Shown here piece after piece: positions 63,479 through 64,000 of a stretch of 64,000 nucleotides of DNA. The DNA comes from Quadrisphaera sp. INWT6 (lineage in GTDB: Bacteria; Actinomycetota; Actinomycetes; Actinomycetales; Quadrisphaeraceae): NCBI RefSeq assembly GCF_015390235.1, contig NZ_VUOH01000002.1, forward strand, positions 496,001 to 560,000, given 5' to 3'. The stretch's first letter is position 1. Every line of letters starts with the position of its first letter. A program made the translations under genes and the position numbers. The notes beneath the pieces are model-generated. The model was not told where the DNA came from, did not search any database, and saw nothing but the letters and a program-made list of their open reading frames with translations.

Positions 63479-64000
63479 TCAGCGCGCGGCGGGCAGCACG
63501 CCCACCCGGTCGAAGGCCCGCGCCAGGACGACGGAGGCGCGCTCGCGGGCGCGCTCGGCACCGCGGGCGAGGATCCTGTCGAGCTCGGCCGGGTCGTCGA
63601 GGAGCTCCAGCGCGCGGGTGCGCACCGGCTCCAGGGCCGCGACGACGACGTCGGCCACCTCCACCTTCAGGTGCCCGTAGCCCTGCCCGGCGAACCGGGC
63701 CTCCAGCTCGGGCACGCTCTGGCCCGACAGGGCCGAGTGGATGGTCAGCAGGTTGGAGACGCCCGGCTTCTCGGCCGGGTCGAAGCGGACCTCGGTGCCG
63801 GTGTCGGTGACCGCCGAGCGGATCTTCTTGGCGGTCTTCTTCGGGTCGTCGAGCAGCTCGATGATCCCGTTCGGCGACGACGCGCTCTTGCTCATCTTGG
63901 CCGTGGGGTTCTGCAGGTCGGTGATCTTGGCGGTCTCGCGCACGATGTGGACCTCGGGCACCACGAACGTGTCGCCGTAGCGGGTGTTGAAGCGCTGGGC
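63479..64000 (-). CDS. trpS: Tryptophanyl-tRNA synthetase (C-terminal part; 5' end beyond window)
   Basis: This class Ic aminoacyl-tRNA synthetase charges tRNA-Trp. The visible 173 residues run off the window edge and start with [15 protein letters not shown], then the KMSKS loop ([15 protein letters not shown]) that binds [24 protein letters not shown] and the helical C-terminal domain follow. The full protein should be about 330-350 residues, so about half is seen. Confidence 0.95.
   Translation of the reverse strand, partial: AQRFNTRYGDTFVVPEVHIVRETAKITDLQNPTAKMSKSASSPNGIIELLDDPKKTAKKIRSAVTDTGTEVRFDPAEKPGVSNLLTIHSALSGQSVPELEARFAGQGYGHLKVEVADVVVAALEPVRTRALELLDDPAELDRILARGAERARERASVVLARAFDRVGVLPAAR

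Overview
The window is very GC-rich, tightly packed actinobacterial chromosome. Its backbone follows the order known from Mycobacterium tuberculosis: purE-purK, a GtrA-type protein (Rv3277-like), birA, accD5-accE5, maf, accA3, lpdA, an Rv3304-like gene, the purine nucleoside phosphorylase and pmmB, add-deoA-cdd, and sdhCDAB. A chemoreceptor gene pair and the absence of mycobacterial lipid genes suggest a possibly motile, non-mycobacterial actinomycete. Kineosporiales (Kineococcus/Quadrisphaera-like) is my guess, not a result. Coding is dense on both strands, many starts are GTG, and neighbouring genes often share GTGA or ATGA overlaps. No rRNA, tRNA, CRISPR array, prophage or insertion sequence was seen.

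Layout. 1-6.5 kb: purine genes, a two-component system, biotin ligase and a first SMP-30-like protein. 6.5-11.8 kb: acyl-CoA carboxylase beta and epsilon, a TPM-domain membrane protein and a second SMP-30-like protein. 11.8-20 kb: a soluble PAS protein with a soluble chemoreceptor, PspA, a lipoprotein, a DUF885 peptidase, an LCP cell-wall ligase and an SDF symporter. 20-29 kb: GNAT, maf, an F420-type LLM oxidoreductase, an SDR, an OFA transporter with its 40-residue partner, acyl-CoA carboxylase alpha and lpdA. 29-34 kb: purine nucleoside phosphorylase, phosphosugar mutase, a diguanylate cyclase and deoC. 34-42 kb: a membrane protein, an M13 peptidase, a CofH-like protein lacking its radical-SAM cysteines, a Baeyer-Villiger-type monooxygenase, cofG and a VOC protein. 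42-50.7 kb: add, deoA, cdd and a nucleoside ABC importer with its lipoprotein. 50.8-57 kb: an M20 amidohydrolase, manC and succinate dehydrogenase. 57-64 kb: an S9 peptidase, a YbdK/ATP-grasp fusion, a YihY protein, a 2H phosphoesterase and the C-terminal part of trpS.

The genes work together in three main ways. BirA, AccD5, AccE5 and AccA3 make a biotin-dependent acyl-CoA carboxylase. The BMP lipoprotein and ABC importer, Cdd, Add, DeoA, the purine nucleoside phosphorylase, the phosphosugar mutase and DeoC form an almost complete route from imported nucleosides to central metabolism. SdhCDAB links the TCA cycle to the respiratory chain.

The most unusual points are a family of near-palindromic 41-42 bp repeats (14 units in four intergenic clusters), the CofH-like protein without its [4Fe-4S] motif inside a peptidase/monooxygenase operon beside cofG, a 12-bp TGATCA-centred element found three times within 3.4 kb, large intergenic palindromes, and widespread leaderless start architecture. 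Six otherwise well-conserved genes each carry one single-base frameshift, which more likely reflects sequence errors than gene decay.
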